Below are positions 41,201 to 47,327 of a DNA stretch of 64,000 nucleotides, piece after piece. A model generated the notes under the pieces. It had not been told where the DNA came from and did not search any database. It was given only the letters and a program-made list of their open reading frames with translations. Within the stretch, counting starts at the first letter, position 1, and every line of letters starts with the position of its first letter. This DNA is from Atrina japonica. Taxonomy: Eukaryota; Mollusca; Bivalvia; Pterioida; Pinnidae. The stretch lies in contig BROG01000141.1 of the NCBI GenBank assembly GCA_030159075.1, forward strand, positions 124,001-188,000, read 5' to 3'. The position numbers and the translations under genes are program-made.

Positions 41201-43288
41201 ATTTGTCTGTAATGATGGATCCTGCTGTATTCCGGGATCTCTGGAACCTGGATTTATCATAAACCCTGTAGTTTTAGCATTTTCTTGATCAGATGTGGCT
41301 TGTGAATCAAAGACATTCCTATGCTGTACCAAATTTTGAGATCCAGAATGACTTTGATCCTGAGAGGGATTGTTTGATGACTGGAAAGACATTTCACTTG
41401 AGGGCATCTGAGTATGAGGCTGACCTCCATGAGCTTGAAGAGGATGAGTTAAGGAAGTCCGCTCAGGGTTACTTTGGTGAGGTGATAAAATAGGCATCTG
41501 AGTGGTATGTTGTGGAGTTGCTTGTGATTGACTTTGCAAAACAGGATGTTGCTGTAGAGGCACATTGACTTGCTGAGACTGGGAAACAAAAGGAGGGATA
41601 CGCTCTTGATGAGGGAAATTTCCCTGTAAGTGTGGTGGAGGATGAGAAACTGGTGTTTGTTGTTGCATTCCAACAAGTCCTTGTTGCTGTTGCTGTGCTG
41701 CTTCTTGACCATGACTCAGTCCCAACTGGGGTGCATGTTGTGGTGGCTGGTGTTGTTGTTGCTGCTGCTGTTGCTGTTGAAGAGGTTTTGCCATTCTGAA
41801 AGCTGCAACCTGCTGCTGCATTTGTGACACCATTCGAGGATCTGCAAATCTTTGCATTCTAGGGTCACCAAAATTTGGCATAGCTGCCATCATTCTTGGA
41901 TCCATCATTTGGGAAAATGGGGGCATACCCCTTGCAAACTCTTGAATCATTCTTGGCATCATGTAGGGAGCAGAAACTTGAGGCATATCAGACTTTTGTG
42001 CCTGGGAATTTTTGTTTTGTCTTCTTTTTTGTGAGGCCTTTGGCCGAGTTTGTGCATGTTGATGGGGCATTCTTGGCATCTGATGAACAGTAGAAGGAAC
42101 TGACATTGGTTGAGTGATTAGTAAAGTCTCTTGTGATGTCGACAATGGAGGCCTATGCGTGTCTGAAGTTGGTTTTGAAACATGAGTAACCAAGTCAGTT
42201 GCACTCAAATGACTTGTAGGGGTGTGCACTTGTTGACCTGACACTGATTTTATAGACACATCATCTTGCTGATGTGGTGTTACTGGCTGGGGATGAGACA
42301 CAGAAACTCCAGTTACTGGAGGTAGCTGGGAATTTTCTGTCACATCAGTAGTTTTAGTCATTACATGGGAAATGTCACTTTGTTCAGTACCTACTCCTGA
42401 CTGCACATTAGAAATGGAGGACTGTGAAGAATTAATGGAAATTTCTGATGAAACAACAGATGAAGCACTATGCTGTGACTTTGATTGTGATAACTGACTA
42501 ACAGCCTGAGGGACTGTTTCTGAAAATTGTTTATTTAAACTAGTGTGAAGATGAGAAACGAAACTTTGAGAATTGACAGATGATGACAGTGTTAATTGTG
42601 GATAATTTGATGCACTGGAAATTCTAGCATTAGAACTAAATCCCTGTTCCTCAGAAACAAGTGGTGATACATTAGCAGCCTTCACTGTATTTACAGTACT
42701 AGTAATTTGTCCTGATGTCTCGTGCACTTTACTCGTTTCATATTCACTGACTTGTGGATTACAGGAATTGGAATGTTCATTTTCAGCACAACGTTGCATT
42801 ACTCCTTTTGCGCCTAACATACCAGTTGGACAAGGTAACGATGCATCCATGTTTTGTGATGTTGACACTGGTGGTCTATGTGAATCACCTATACACATAT
42901 TATGAGGAGATTCTGTTTTGGTTTGGGTAGACACATTATCACTTACAGTTGTAACACTAACATTTGATACAGGACTAGCTTGAATAGGAATATTGTTTGT
43001 AAGGTTAGTTTCATTCTCATTAGCACAAGCTGCTAGTCCATTCTGTGGTAAAATGACTTTTTCCTTTGTGTTATTTGAACTTGTCGATTCATTTTTTATA
43101 TTCACTGTTTCACATTGAACAGATGTACAAGTCCCAGTGTCCTTAATTTCACTGTCGGTTGGTGTGGTTGCTGGACACTGCTGCGGCTGTTCCGGCAAAC
43201 TGGTGGCACTTGCCTTTAAATCCCCGTTCGATCCTGTCTGGTCTTGATTTTTCTGTAATGGCACACTTTCTGTTAATGCACCATCCAT
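18607..43288 (-). CDS. KMT2C/D-like (trr-like): KMT2C/D-family (trithorax-related type) histone H3K4 methyltransferase, 20 coding exons
   Basis: Nuclear enzyme expected to monomethylate H3K4 at enhancers within a COMPASS-like complex (family knowledge). I joined 20 minus-strand exons: 43288-39427, 39036-38921, 37343-37172, 36148-35789, 34893-34714, 31799-31595, 31118-30586, 29592-29444, 28160-27783, 27112-27008, 26015-25906, 25702-25459, 25154-25042, 24235-24106, 23585-23286, 21970-21840, 21077-20900, 20433-20317, 19964-19782, 18699-18607. Every junction is AG/GT and keeps frame; the total is 7,659 nt, 2,552 aa plus stop. Domain order: Q/P/M-rich 1-1287, LLKQLL about 1300, ePHD about 2030-2175, FYRN about 2185-2235, FYRC about 2240-2335, Win motif GCARTEP 2349-2355, SET about 2400-2525, post-SET 2540-2552. 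Vertebrate KMT2C/D proteins are about twice as long, with N-terminal PHD clusters and an HMG box; the size here is close to fly Trr. The exon model is by eye and has no transcript support. Confidence 0.93.
18876..18964. repeat. Dispersed repeat (GAGACCACCT family), short copy
   Basis: Contains CTTAAGAGACCACCTAACAA, CGGACCACTTTGAGTCAGTC and GAGGTTTCACTG. Lies in the last KMT2C/D-like intron. Confidence 0.7.
18965..19037 (+). repeat. (CA)n(TA)n microsatellite
   Basis: CGCACGCACGCA followed by about 26 CA units and then a short TA run, abutting SINE copy B. Confidence 0.93.
19038..19237 (-). repeat. tRNA-derived SINE, copy B (decayed)
   Basis: Same family as 11178-11425 and 22697-22945. It keeps the body but has degenerate A and B boxes. 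Confidence 0.75.
19238..19625 (+). repeat. 42-bp minisatellite
   Basis: About eight units of TTACACTTTGTCAAAAGGAA plus TTATATTTTAGCTATTTCTGAA. The period is a multiple of three, so long frames cross it; they are not genes. Intronic. Confidence 0.92.
19782..19964 (-). CDS. KMT2C/D-like exon 19 (SET core with NHSC)
   Basis: 183 nt; encodes [20 protein letters not shown] then [20 protein letters not shown] and ends in IPKGEE. The pseudoknot motif RYINHSCNP (2486-2494) is intact. Acceptor TTCCAG|AATCGA, donor GAAGAG|GTAAGG. Confidence 0.96.
20317..20433 (-). CDS. KMT2C/D-like exon 18 (SET-N)
   Basis: 117 nt (39 codons): [20 protein letters not shown] then [25 protein letters not shown] and EYIGDLI form the S-adenosylmethionine-binding part of SET. 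Acceptor TACAG|GGATTA, donor AACAG|GTAACG. Confidence 0.95.
20451..20556 (+). repeat. Two-copy tandem duplication in an intron
   Basis: A 54-bp segment (ATGCTGATTAAATGATCAAA ... TTGTTACTTTGTAT) occurs twice back to back next to SET exon 18. Confidence 0.9.
20900..21077 (-). CDS. KMT2C/D-like exon 17 (pre-SET linker, SET start)
   Basis: 178 nt; a Ser/Thr linker, then [20 protein letters not shown] and [12 protein letters not shown], the entry into SET. Acceptor TCAG|GCCTCA, donor TTCAG|GTAAGA. Confidence 0.93.
21135..21765 (+). repeat. 35-bp minisatellite in a KMT2C/D-like intron
   Basis: About 17 units of AGTTGTGGGGCTGTCCTCCC plus CATAGTTTGGTTCAA, fairly homogeneous at the left and decayed at the right. 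It fills most of the intron between the Win-motif and SET-entry exons. Confidence 0.93.
21840..21970 (-). CDS. KMT2C/D-like exon 16 (FYRC end, Win motif)
   Basis: 131 nt; encodes [20 protein letters not shown] and [27 protein letters not shown] is the WDR5-interacting Win motif (GxAR), Arg2352 in the model, close to GCARSEP in KMT2C/D. Donor GGAA|GTAAGT leaves two nt, so only some downstream acceptors keep frame. Confidence 0.94.
22147..22428 (-). repeat. tRNA-derived SINE of a second family
   Basis: On the minus strand it starts GAGCCGGCCTGGCTCAGTTG, A-box TGGCTCAGTTGGTAGTGCG, B-box GAGTTTGAGTCC, resembling a tRNA-Lys-type head. The tail contains GGGACGTTAAACATCAATAA. Confidence 0.85.
22462..22617. 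repeat. Dispersed palindromic repeat, family of 12286-12470
   Basis: ACAGTGAAACTTGTATAAAA at left, AAGCAGGTTTTACTGTA at right, with TAGAGGTTGATTTGTACACA inside. Confidence 0.8.
22697..22945 (-). repeat. tRNA-derived SINE, copy C (best preserved)
   Basis: On the minus strand: GGTCTCTATGGCCGAGTGGT, A-box TGGCCGAGTGGTTA, B-box GGTTCGAGTCC, giving a recognisable tRNA-like head. The body is shared with copies A and B. Confidence 0.88.
23286..23585 (-). CDS. KMT2C/D-like exon 15 (FYRN end, FYRC)
   Basis: 300 nt; begins [20 protein letters not shown] (end of FYRN). FYRC follows with [20 protein letters not shown], then a helix and [18 protein letters not shown]. Acceptor TTGCAG|GTGGGC, donor TCT|GTAAGT. 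Confidence 0.94.
23785..23972. repeat. Dispersed repeat, GAGACCACCT family
   Basis: CAGTTGAACCTCGTCTAAAT at left and AAAGTTCCACTGTA at right; intronic. Confidence 0.75.
24106..24235 (-). CDS. KMT2C/D-like exon 14 (FYRN, first half)
   Basis: 130 nt; encodes [20 protein letters not shown] then [20 protein letters not shown] and IYP. This is the start of FYRN, which pairs with FYRC in one fold. The frame is fixed by exon 13 (two leftover nt) and exon 15 (phase 0). Confidence 0.92.
25042..25154 (-). CDS. KMT2C/D-like exon 13 (end of ePHD)
   Basis: 113 nt; starts [20 protein letters not shown], where the Cys and His end the ePHD. It ends [16 protein letters not shown]. Donor CTAA|GTAAGT; the split codon with exon 14 gives Asn. 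Confidence 0.88.
25459..25702 (-). CDS. KMT2C/D-like exon 12 (core of extended PHD)
   Basis: 244 nt; encodes [20 protein letters not shown] and, further on, [20 protein letters not shown] then [14 protein letters not shown]. The C2HC pre-PHD plus PHD arrangement (HxxC, CxxC, CxxxxC, HxxC) is complete apart from the last ligands on exon 13. Confidence 0.94.
25906..26015 (-). CDS. KMT2C/D-like exon 11 (start of extended PHD)
   Basis: 110 nt; encodes [20 protein letters not shown] then [17 protein letters not shown]. The CxxC...GDGxTDGPGRLL signature is that of the KMT2C/D ePHD. Acceptor TTCAG|CTTTGG, donor GGAAG|GTAATG. Confidence 0.92.
26199..26262. repeat. Partial MITE-like repeat, same family as 3092-3186, opposite orientation
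   Basis: TTAACTCATCACCCCCTGAA then AACAATGGACTCTTCTGTAA; the second half is missing. Lies in a KMT2C/D-like intron. Confidence 0.65.
26590..26850. repeat. Dispersed repeat (AATTGGGAA / GGGAATGGGG family)
   Basis: Contains TTTGGGGAATGGGGCCTGTG, AATTGGGAATTTTAGC and GCATTGGGAATGGGGTC. Similar sequence is found at 29650-29910 and in the hairpin at 36545-36836. Confidence 0.65.
27008..27112 (-). CDS. KMT2C/D-like exon 10
   Basis: 105 nt (35 codons, phase 0 both sides): [18 protein letters not shown] and onward to EREIGN. The KWKxxRYKKWxP pattern matches the basic aromatic motif before the KMT2C/D ePHD. Acceptor TTTCAG|CCTTTG, donor GAAAC|GTATGT. Confidence 0.86.
27366..27502. repeat. Hairpin MITE-like element in intron
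   Basis: GGTGTGTTGAGTGGATAAGA at left pairs with TCCACTCAACACACC at right; the inner parts AAATCTCCAC and GTGGAGATTT also pair. Confidence 0.82.
27783..28160 (-). CDS. KMT2C/D-like exon 9 (CSxxC and Ser/Thr/Pro linker)
   Basis: 378 nt; begins [20 protein letters not shown], completing the zinc-binding module. A Ser/Thr/Pro-rich linker follows with repeated [15 protein letters not shown] and TPTSMG units. Confidence 0.88.
28447..28535. repeat. Dispersed repeat (ATCAATCCCCTGTGATTGCA type)
   Basis: Related to 31250-31390, which has the same parts in the opposite order. Intronic. Confidence 0.55.
29133..29335. repeat. Dispersed palindromic repeat, family of 2046-2290
   Basis: TATACCTGGAAATTTTCGCC at left, GAAAACTTCCAGGTGTACAG at right. 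Confidence 0.75.
29444..29592 (-). CDS. KMT2C/D-like exon 8 (first part of pre-ePHD zinc module)
   Basis: 149 nt; contains [20 protein letters not shown], a CxxC pair in the module upstream of the extended PHD. The paired CSEKC is on the next exon. Acceptor TTTCCAG|ATCGAG, donor TTAGG|GTAGGT. Confidence 0.88.
30055..30500. repeat. Two adjacent copies of the GAGACCACCTGTCTT dispersed repeat
   Basis: The first copy is about 30055-30238. A second decayed copy with GACAGGTGGTCTTTTAAC runs to about 30500. Intronic. Confidence 0.65.
30586..31118 (-). CDS. KMT2C/D-like exon 7
   Basis: 533 nt; an acidic Ser/Pro-rich start, then [20 protein letters not shown] and a stretch ending in [20 protein letters not shown]. 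The ISVTLTLS...AAEDI...L...PxSYEV pattern is characteristic of the KMT2C/D segment that precedes the zinc-binding region. Confidence 0.9.
31595..31799 (-). CDS. KMT2C/D-like exon 6
   Basis: 205 nt; a Pro/Gly-rich linker ([20 protein letters not shown] through GDLYR) without a recognisable fold. It is assigned by splice signals (TTTAG|GTCATA, ATAG|GTATGA) and by phase agreement with both neighbours. Confidence 0.78.
33032..34256. mobile_element. 1,225-bp TIR element (PIF/Harbinger-like) inside KMT2C/D-like intron 5
   Basis: Perfect 34-bp terminal inverted repeats at 33032-33065 and 34223-34256, starting GGCCATGTAAAATTAATA. They are flanked by TAA at 33029-33031 and 34257-34259. A 3-bp TWA duplication next to GG-starting ends is the PIF/Harbinger pattern. 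The right subterminal part has GC-rich repeated motifs around GCGCGGCGG. The inside encodes no recognisable DDE transposase; instead it holds the minus-strand gene described separately. The perfect ends suggest recent movement, while the gene is broken. Confidence 0.85.
33265..34069 (-). pseudogene. Unrecognised intronless gene carried by the TIR element, broken
   Basis: From ATG at 34069 the frame reads [20 protein letters not shown] and reaches a TAG after 28 codons. The same frame then continues ([20 protein letters not shown]) for about 125 codons to near 33590. Two frame changes (about 33590 and 33430-33480) connect to [20 protein letters not shown] and to [20 protein letters not shown]. 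The total would be about 260-270 residues, helical and lysine-rich, with no membrane segment. AATAAA on the minus strand at 33187-33182 follows the end by about 80 bp, so a complete small transcription unit is present. I do not recognise the family; a transposon accessory protein and a captured host gene are both possible. Confidence 0.65.
34714..34893 (-). CDS. KMT2C/D-like exon 5
   Basis: 180 nt; encodes [20 protein letters not shown] and ends in EDVTPG. The LxGxFGxxxLxxxxDxY pattern fits the conserved KMT2C/D middle region. Donor ACCAG|GTATGA. The following intron (31800-34713) holds the 1.2-kb TIR element at 33032-34256. Confidence 0.84.
35189..35262 (+). repeat. (TA)n microsatellite in intron
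   Basis: About 37 TA repeats between exons 4 and 5; the YIYIYI frames it creates are artefacts. Confidence 0.95.
35323..35490. repeat. Dispersed palindromic repeat, family of 12286-12470
   Basis: ACAGTGAAACTTGTATATAA at left, GTTAAAGCAGGTTTTACTT at right; intronic. Confidence 0.8.
35789..36148 (-). CDS. KMT2C/D-like exon 4 (basic coiled segment)
   Basis: 360 nt; starts [15 protein letters not shown] and continues as a strongly basic K/R-rich segment with a short Q run. It then contains [20 protein letters not shown], which resembles the KMT2C/D segment around an LRxLP...LxEP motif. Probable nuclear-localisation and protein-contact region. Confidence 0.86.
36545..36836. repeat. 290-bp inverted-repeat (hairpin) element in intron
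   Basis: The left arm (CAAAAACTTCAAAATGTTTA, CACTGATCATTTCTGTTCTG, CATTCCCAATGTGAAAATGG) pairs over about 120 bp with the right arm (CCATTTTCACATTGGGAATG ... AAACATTTTGAAGTCTTTGT). Confidence 0.88.
37172..37343 (-). CDS. KMT2C/D-like exon 3
   Basis: 172 nt; encodes an acidic helical segment including [19 protein letters not shown] and ending in FSQKIE. It corresponds to the conserved region upstream of the basic segment in KMT2C/D. Acceptor TTTCAG|GATTCT, donor GAAG|GTATCT. Confidence 0.85.
38303..38406. repeat. Perfect-type hairpin in intron 2
   Basis: GTACTAGGCCAAACTTTCTG ... GATTTTTTTGTGGTAAAA pairs with TTTTACCACAAAAAAATCGC ... CAGAAAGTTTGGCCTAG; arms of about 45 bp with almost no loop. 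Confidence 0.9.
38921..39036 (-). CDS. KMT2C/D-like exon 2 (LLKQLL motif)
   Basis: 116 nt; encodes [20 protein letters not shown] and following residues. The helical ALLKQLL segment resembles a short conserved motif of KMT2C/D. Acceptor ATACAG|TG, donor GAG|GTACGT; phase continues in both directions. Confidence 0.85.
39125..39214. repeat. About 90-bp MITE-like repeat, same family as 3092-3186, opposite orientation
   Basis: Well-preserved copy between exons 1 and 2 of the KMT2C/D-like gene: TTAACTCATCAACCCCTGAA at left, TTTAGGAGTGAATGAGTTA at right. Confidence 0.8.
39427..43288 (-). CDS. KMT2C/D-like exon 1: long Q/P/M-rich N-terminal region
   Basis: One 3,862-nt exon encodes residues 1-1287 and opens MDGALTESV. 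The first 400 residues are Ser/Thr-rich. A Met/Gln-rich part follows with a nine-residue polyQ run (about 41750-41780, residues 503-513), then a tandem GRPPSAG-type repeat (about 40750-40940, roughly residues 783-846), then a Pro/Met/Gln-rich stretch. No folded domain is recognisable. It corresponds in position to the low-complexity region of KMT2C/D and Trr upstream of the conserved C-terminal half. The donor is GAA|GTAAGT; the codon it splits gives ATG with the next exon. Confidence 0.9.
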
Positions 43289-43520
43289 TATGATTCAATT
43301 TGAAATTTTCAAGAAATTCAAAAGATTCAAAGATCAATATCACATAAAGATGAAACCTCTGTTTTGTTAAATAATCCATTCACTAACAGTGAGTGAATCG
43401 TTACCATGAAAAAAATGTATTTCAAAGAAATGTCGCCATCGCGGCCGCCATGTTGTTTGTATGCAAACACAGAATTTTTGCAGGTTTTAGTCCACTCTGG
43501 CGCTTTCTTAGACATCGCTA
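43289..43520 (-). promoter_or_regulatory. Putative promoter / 5' UTR of the KMT2C/D-like gene
   Basis: A locally GC-rich patch lies just upstream of the first ATG. On the minus strand it reads CAACATGGCGGCCGCGATGG (+ strand about 43436-43455), close to the YY1 consensus AANATGGCGGC often found at animal start sites. That ATGGCGGCC would open a 9-codon upstream ORF ending in TGA. An in-frame TGA sits three codons before the main ATG (43288) with no AG in between, so coding cannot enter this exon from upstream at that point. The exact start site is not determinable. Confidence 0.55.
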
Positions 43521-46370
43521 CGATTGAAATACTTCCTTTACATGTTTATCACAATATTAAAATCCACAAACTTTATCAAAAAACTGGAAAATTTCTTCTA
43601 CATCTTGATTTCAAACTCAAACATTGTTAGGTCATCGAACAGGAAGCCGCAAGCTTTGTTACTTCCCCTTATTTGTGGAACTACTAATGACAGGGTGAAA
43701 CCGACAAAAGCCGTACATGTAAATCTTATTCATATTCTTGCTTGCTATTATCATTTTTCTAATATTTTTATCATCTTTCGTTTATGGTTCGATTTTAGTA
43801 ATCTGGATTTTTTGTGATACCGGTATCCACAGTATTCTGAATCTGACGAGAAGCAATTCATCATATTTAAACAAGAATATTCAACCTTTTTTTTAACAAC
43901 TAATAAATTGCTATAATTATGTGTATTAGATTAAATTAAAAAGTCAAATTCTAAAAAAACGATAAGATGTTGACAAAGTACACGCGCTTTCTGTACGGAG
44001 TTTCATCATATTATTTTTTGTATCTCGTTTCTATTTTGTAAGATATAAATTGCCATGACATTCACATTGTCATAGCATATTTTGTTAATTAGCAATGGAT
44101 ATCTTTAGTGAATTTCTGTATTGCTTTCTTAGCTGCGCGACTAATCTTTTTAGAGATCTATTGCAAAATGTCTGACTTATAGCCTGATAAAAATGTTGGT
44201 GGGGTGAAACACGGACGGGCGAACACACACTCAACCCACCAAACTGGGCCCTGCGAATTTGAGCCTTGCGAAAATCAATAGGAACGACAACTACGTCATA
44301 TCTCCCGCCCCCCCCCCAAAAAAAAAACAACAGAAGACACGCCTATAACATACTGAACCGAAATGTACACAAAGGCGCAAATTTTGTCTTTTAGCTATCA
44401 TTTTGCCACATTTGGGGTTATGGAAGTAAGTAATATAAACACTAAACATTTCTTGTGTGCTAATTTTGATGAAATAGTTTGAATACAAAAACAATAATCA
44501 TAAAAGAGACCAAGTTTTTTTTTATCTTGGCTACCAGTGAAATTACTTACCGTGGCTGAAATATATACTGTGACAATAAAAATATGCACACTACAAATAT
44601 AAATATTCCTAAAACAACTGATGTATGCCAATGAAAAACTGTTTAACACACCTTAGTTTAGCCTATGGACTTTGTTAAATGTGATGTGCGATAAGACTTG
44701 TTCCTTAAAATATACCAGTTCTTTTTCATTCTTCCTTTTTTTAAAGTAAATTTGCGTATTTGCCGAGTATATTTCAATCTCTTGGACAGAGTTGTCGGTC
44801 CTTAAACACTCACTCATTTGATCAAGGATGCAAGGACCGACAACTCTGTGTAAGCGTTTGAGTATATTCGAAAAACCAATACTAAAGTAGAACATAATCT
44901 TAACGGGTATGGCGTAAATCGTCTCCATTTTGATTTGACTGATTTTAAAAAGTATTTATTTATTTATTCAGTTTATCGATGATCAATTTGGTTCAGTTTT
45001 CATATATCGATACATGCGTATTCTCGGTAGACAAGTGAGATGCAATTTATGTACGTAAACAATGAATTGAACTTATCAGACTTAGTAGTAATTTATTATT
45101 GCGCATATTTATATCACTGTGTGCCATGAGATAAGATATTAATTTTGTTTCCTAAGAGAATCTATTTTAATTTCCAAAGAGCAGTTATCAGCTGAATGCG
45201 ATAAACATTTGGGTTTTCGACATTCATTTTTCCTGATTTTAGATTGTACCTAGATTAGCGCTCGATTAGCCTACATCTCGATGGTTCATTGTTTTTGGCC
45301 TAGATCTAGATGAATTCCGAAACATTGCTAATCAGGCCGGGATCTTTGCTTTGGATTATGAAAGATCAGCTATATGTTTGTTATTACATGTACCAAAAAA
45401 TTAATAATAACTTTATAAAGTTATATGTTTAATTATTTGTCGATAACCTAGAAATTTATATACATATGTAAGAGTAATGTAGAAAAGTGAACTCCATACG
45501 GAACAATTAGCCGGGGGTCATTATTCTGTGTAGAAATCAAACTCGGACACATGTAGAAAATTGACACATACCAGTAGAAAAACTGCGGTCCAATTTCCAA
45601 TCAGTTTCCTATGGATTTAGAAAAGGTCTACCATGGAAAAATGATCAAGACATTTTTCCATAGAAAAAGCATAAACACAGGGCATATATTTATAATTCTG
45701 TGGAAACGCTGGGTAAAATCTGGGACAAATAAAATTCTCTAGTTTTACCCAGCGTTTCCACAGTTGGGACATATAAAATCCTCTGGTTTTACCCAGCGTT
45801 TCCACAGAAATTATACATGTAACACCCCCATACCTTGGGGTGTTATTACTATCGGGGATCGCATGACACAAGCGGCCGCGATGCAGACTATTTCCCCGAT
45901 ATACAATGATAACCGTATACAATAACGTGGTTGCTTTATAATGACACTGGATGCTACTGAAATCAGCGATATAAAGCTAATGTTAGCTTTATATGTCGCT
46001 GCTGAAATGATCGGGAATTTGTTCAAGAACGCAAATTGTACAAAGTTTTTGTAGATTTCTAACATTAAAGCTATGTAAAAAAAAAACAACCCCCCCCAAA
46101 AAAATTTAGTGCTCTAAAATGCATTGACGGAGTTAGAGGGGGGGGGGGGGGGGGGGCGACACGCCCCCTAAAATTTATAAAAAAAAAACAAAAAAAACCT
46201 GTGACAGAAAAATGGATCAGATCTTTTGAAAATATTATTTCCCGAAACTCTGCCTATATATTGCTCTAGAATGTTTTATATTTGCTGAAATCAATTCGGC
46301 ATTGTGGGGAATTAACCAGCCCGTCAACTTAGCTTGAGACAAAGACGACTGGTTCTAATTAAAAGCCTGG
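43521..46370. other. Intergenic stretch upstream of the KMT2C/D-like gene
   Basis: No coding exon is recognised. It contains a short hairpin at 44778-44850 (GACAGAGTTGTCGGTCCTT and its complement), a thrice-used 21-mer at 45698-45808, and G/C homopolymers near 44306 and 46138-46157. Confidence 0.6.
45698..45808. repeat. Repeated 21-mer CTGTGGAAACGCTGGGTAAA in both orientations
   Basis: One forward copy (45698-45718) and two complementary copies (about 45743-45763 and 45788-45808), giving two alternative hairpins. Confidence 0.8.
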
Positions 46371-46371
46371 A

Positions 46372-46374
<3 letters not shown>

Positions 46375-46451
<77 letters not shown>
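46375..46451 (+). repeat. (TA)n microsatellite
   Basis: About 38 TA repeats just left of the host repeat copy at 46464. Confidence 0.95.
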
Positions 46452-46454
<3 letters not shown>

Positions 46455-46463
46455 CTGCAAATA

Positions 46464-46612
46464 TAAAAAAAAAGTCTCAGATACCAAGGTGTAAATCATT
46501 AGGATGTCCAGGATATAGGTACAAATCTGGTAAAAATTGGACAAACACGGACCTCTGGAAAACAGGAGGTGGGATCAGGTGCTATGGAAGAGTAAGCATC
46601 CCCTGTCCTTTT
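46464..46612 (+). repeat. Host repeat copy not interrupted at the Polinton target position
   Basis: Shares most of its length with 47190-47327 (GTCTCAGATACCAA ... GGACAAACACGGACCTCTGG ... GGTGGGATCAGGTGC) and runs on past the target as GTAAGCATCCCCTGTCC. This is the empty-site context of the element. Confidence 0.8.
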
Positions 46613-47189
46613 CTTAAGGCGCATATTAGTACCCGGATCCCTGAGAAATATATCTGAATTTGGATTCAGAAAGTCTAGAAAACCCTTCCTTTTAAAATTC
46701 CAAAATGTGCGGATGGAGGCGGCTGTATGTTCCCGAACCCCCTGGTGTTCGGTAGGCGAATTTCACCGTTTCTGGACCGCTTCGTGGATTGCTTATGTAA
46801 GATTTGTTGCTGTCTGAAACTCATTTATTTCAGGGAAATAATTAGTCTGTCAATTCAATGCAACATTTGGGATAAAAACGAGTCAGTCGCAGTGTGATTA
46901 TTAACTCTAGGCTTTTAAAATTTATCATCTCTGGGTAGCATACCCTGGACCACGGGGGAAATGGTGGATTTGTGTCTGGAAGGTAAAGAATGCCCCATCG
47001 GGCTACCGAAGTGGATATAATTCCAATATGTATTTCGATCGAGAGCATGCTCGAACTGCTTAGCTGTCGACGAATTCCACTTGGATTTCAGAATAAATTA
47101 TTCACTATCAATGAAATAATTTTCAAGGATAATGAGGTCATAATCCAGGTTCTGGAGGCTACTATGCAGAAATTCTGCCCCGATTTTAA

Positions 47190-47327
47190 GTAATATAAAA
47201 AATCTCAGATACCAAAGTATAAATCAATAGAATGTCCAGGACATAGATACAAATCCGGTAAAAATGGACAAACACGGACCTCTGGAAATCAAGAGGTGGG
47301 ATCAGGTGCCATGGAGGACTAAACATC
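47190..47327 (+). repeat. Host repeat copy split by the Polinton (left part)
   Basis: Second copy of the repeat at 46464-46612, broken at AACATC. The right part resumes at 59987 with AACATCCTCTGTCGACAGGT and CACACCCGCCGTGAG. Confidence 0.8.
47322..47327. repeat. Target site duplication AACATC, left
   Basis: Direct 6-bp copy of 59987-59992, immediately outside the left TIR. Confidence 0.9.

Noticed and set aside
43406..43817. Plus-strand divergent gene at the KMT2C/D-like promoter
   Set aside because: The short open frames have no family resemblance or splice continuity; they overlap the minus-strand 5' UTR.
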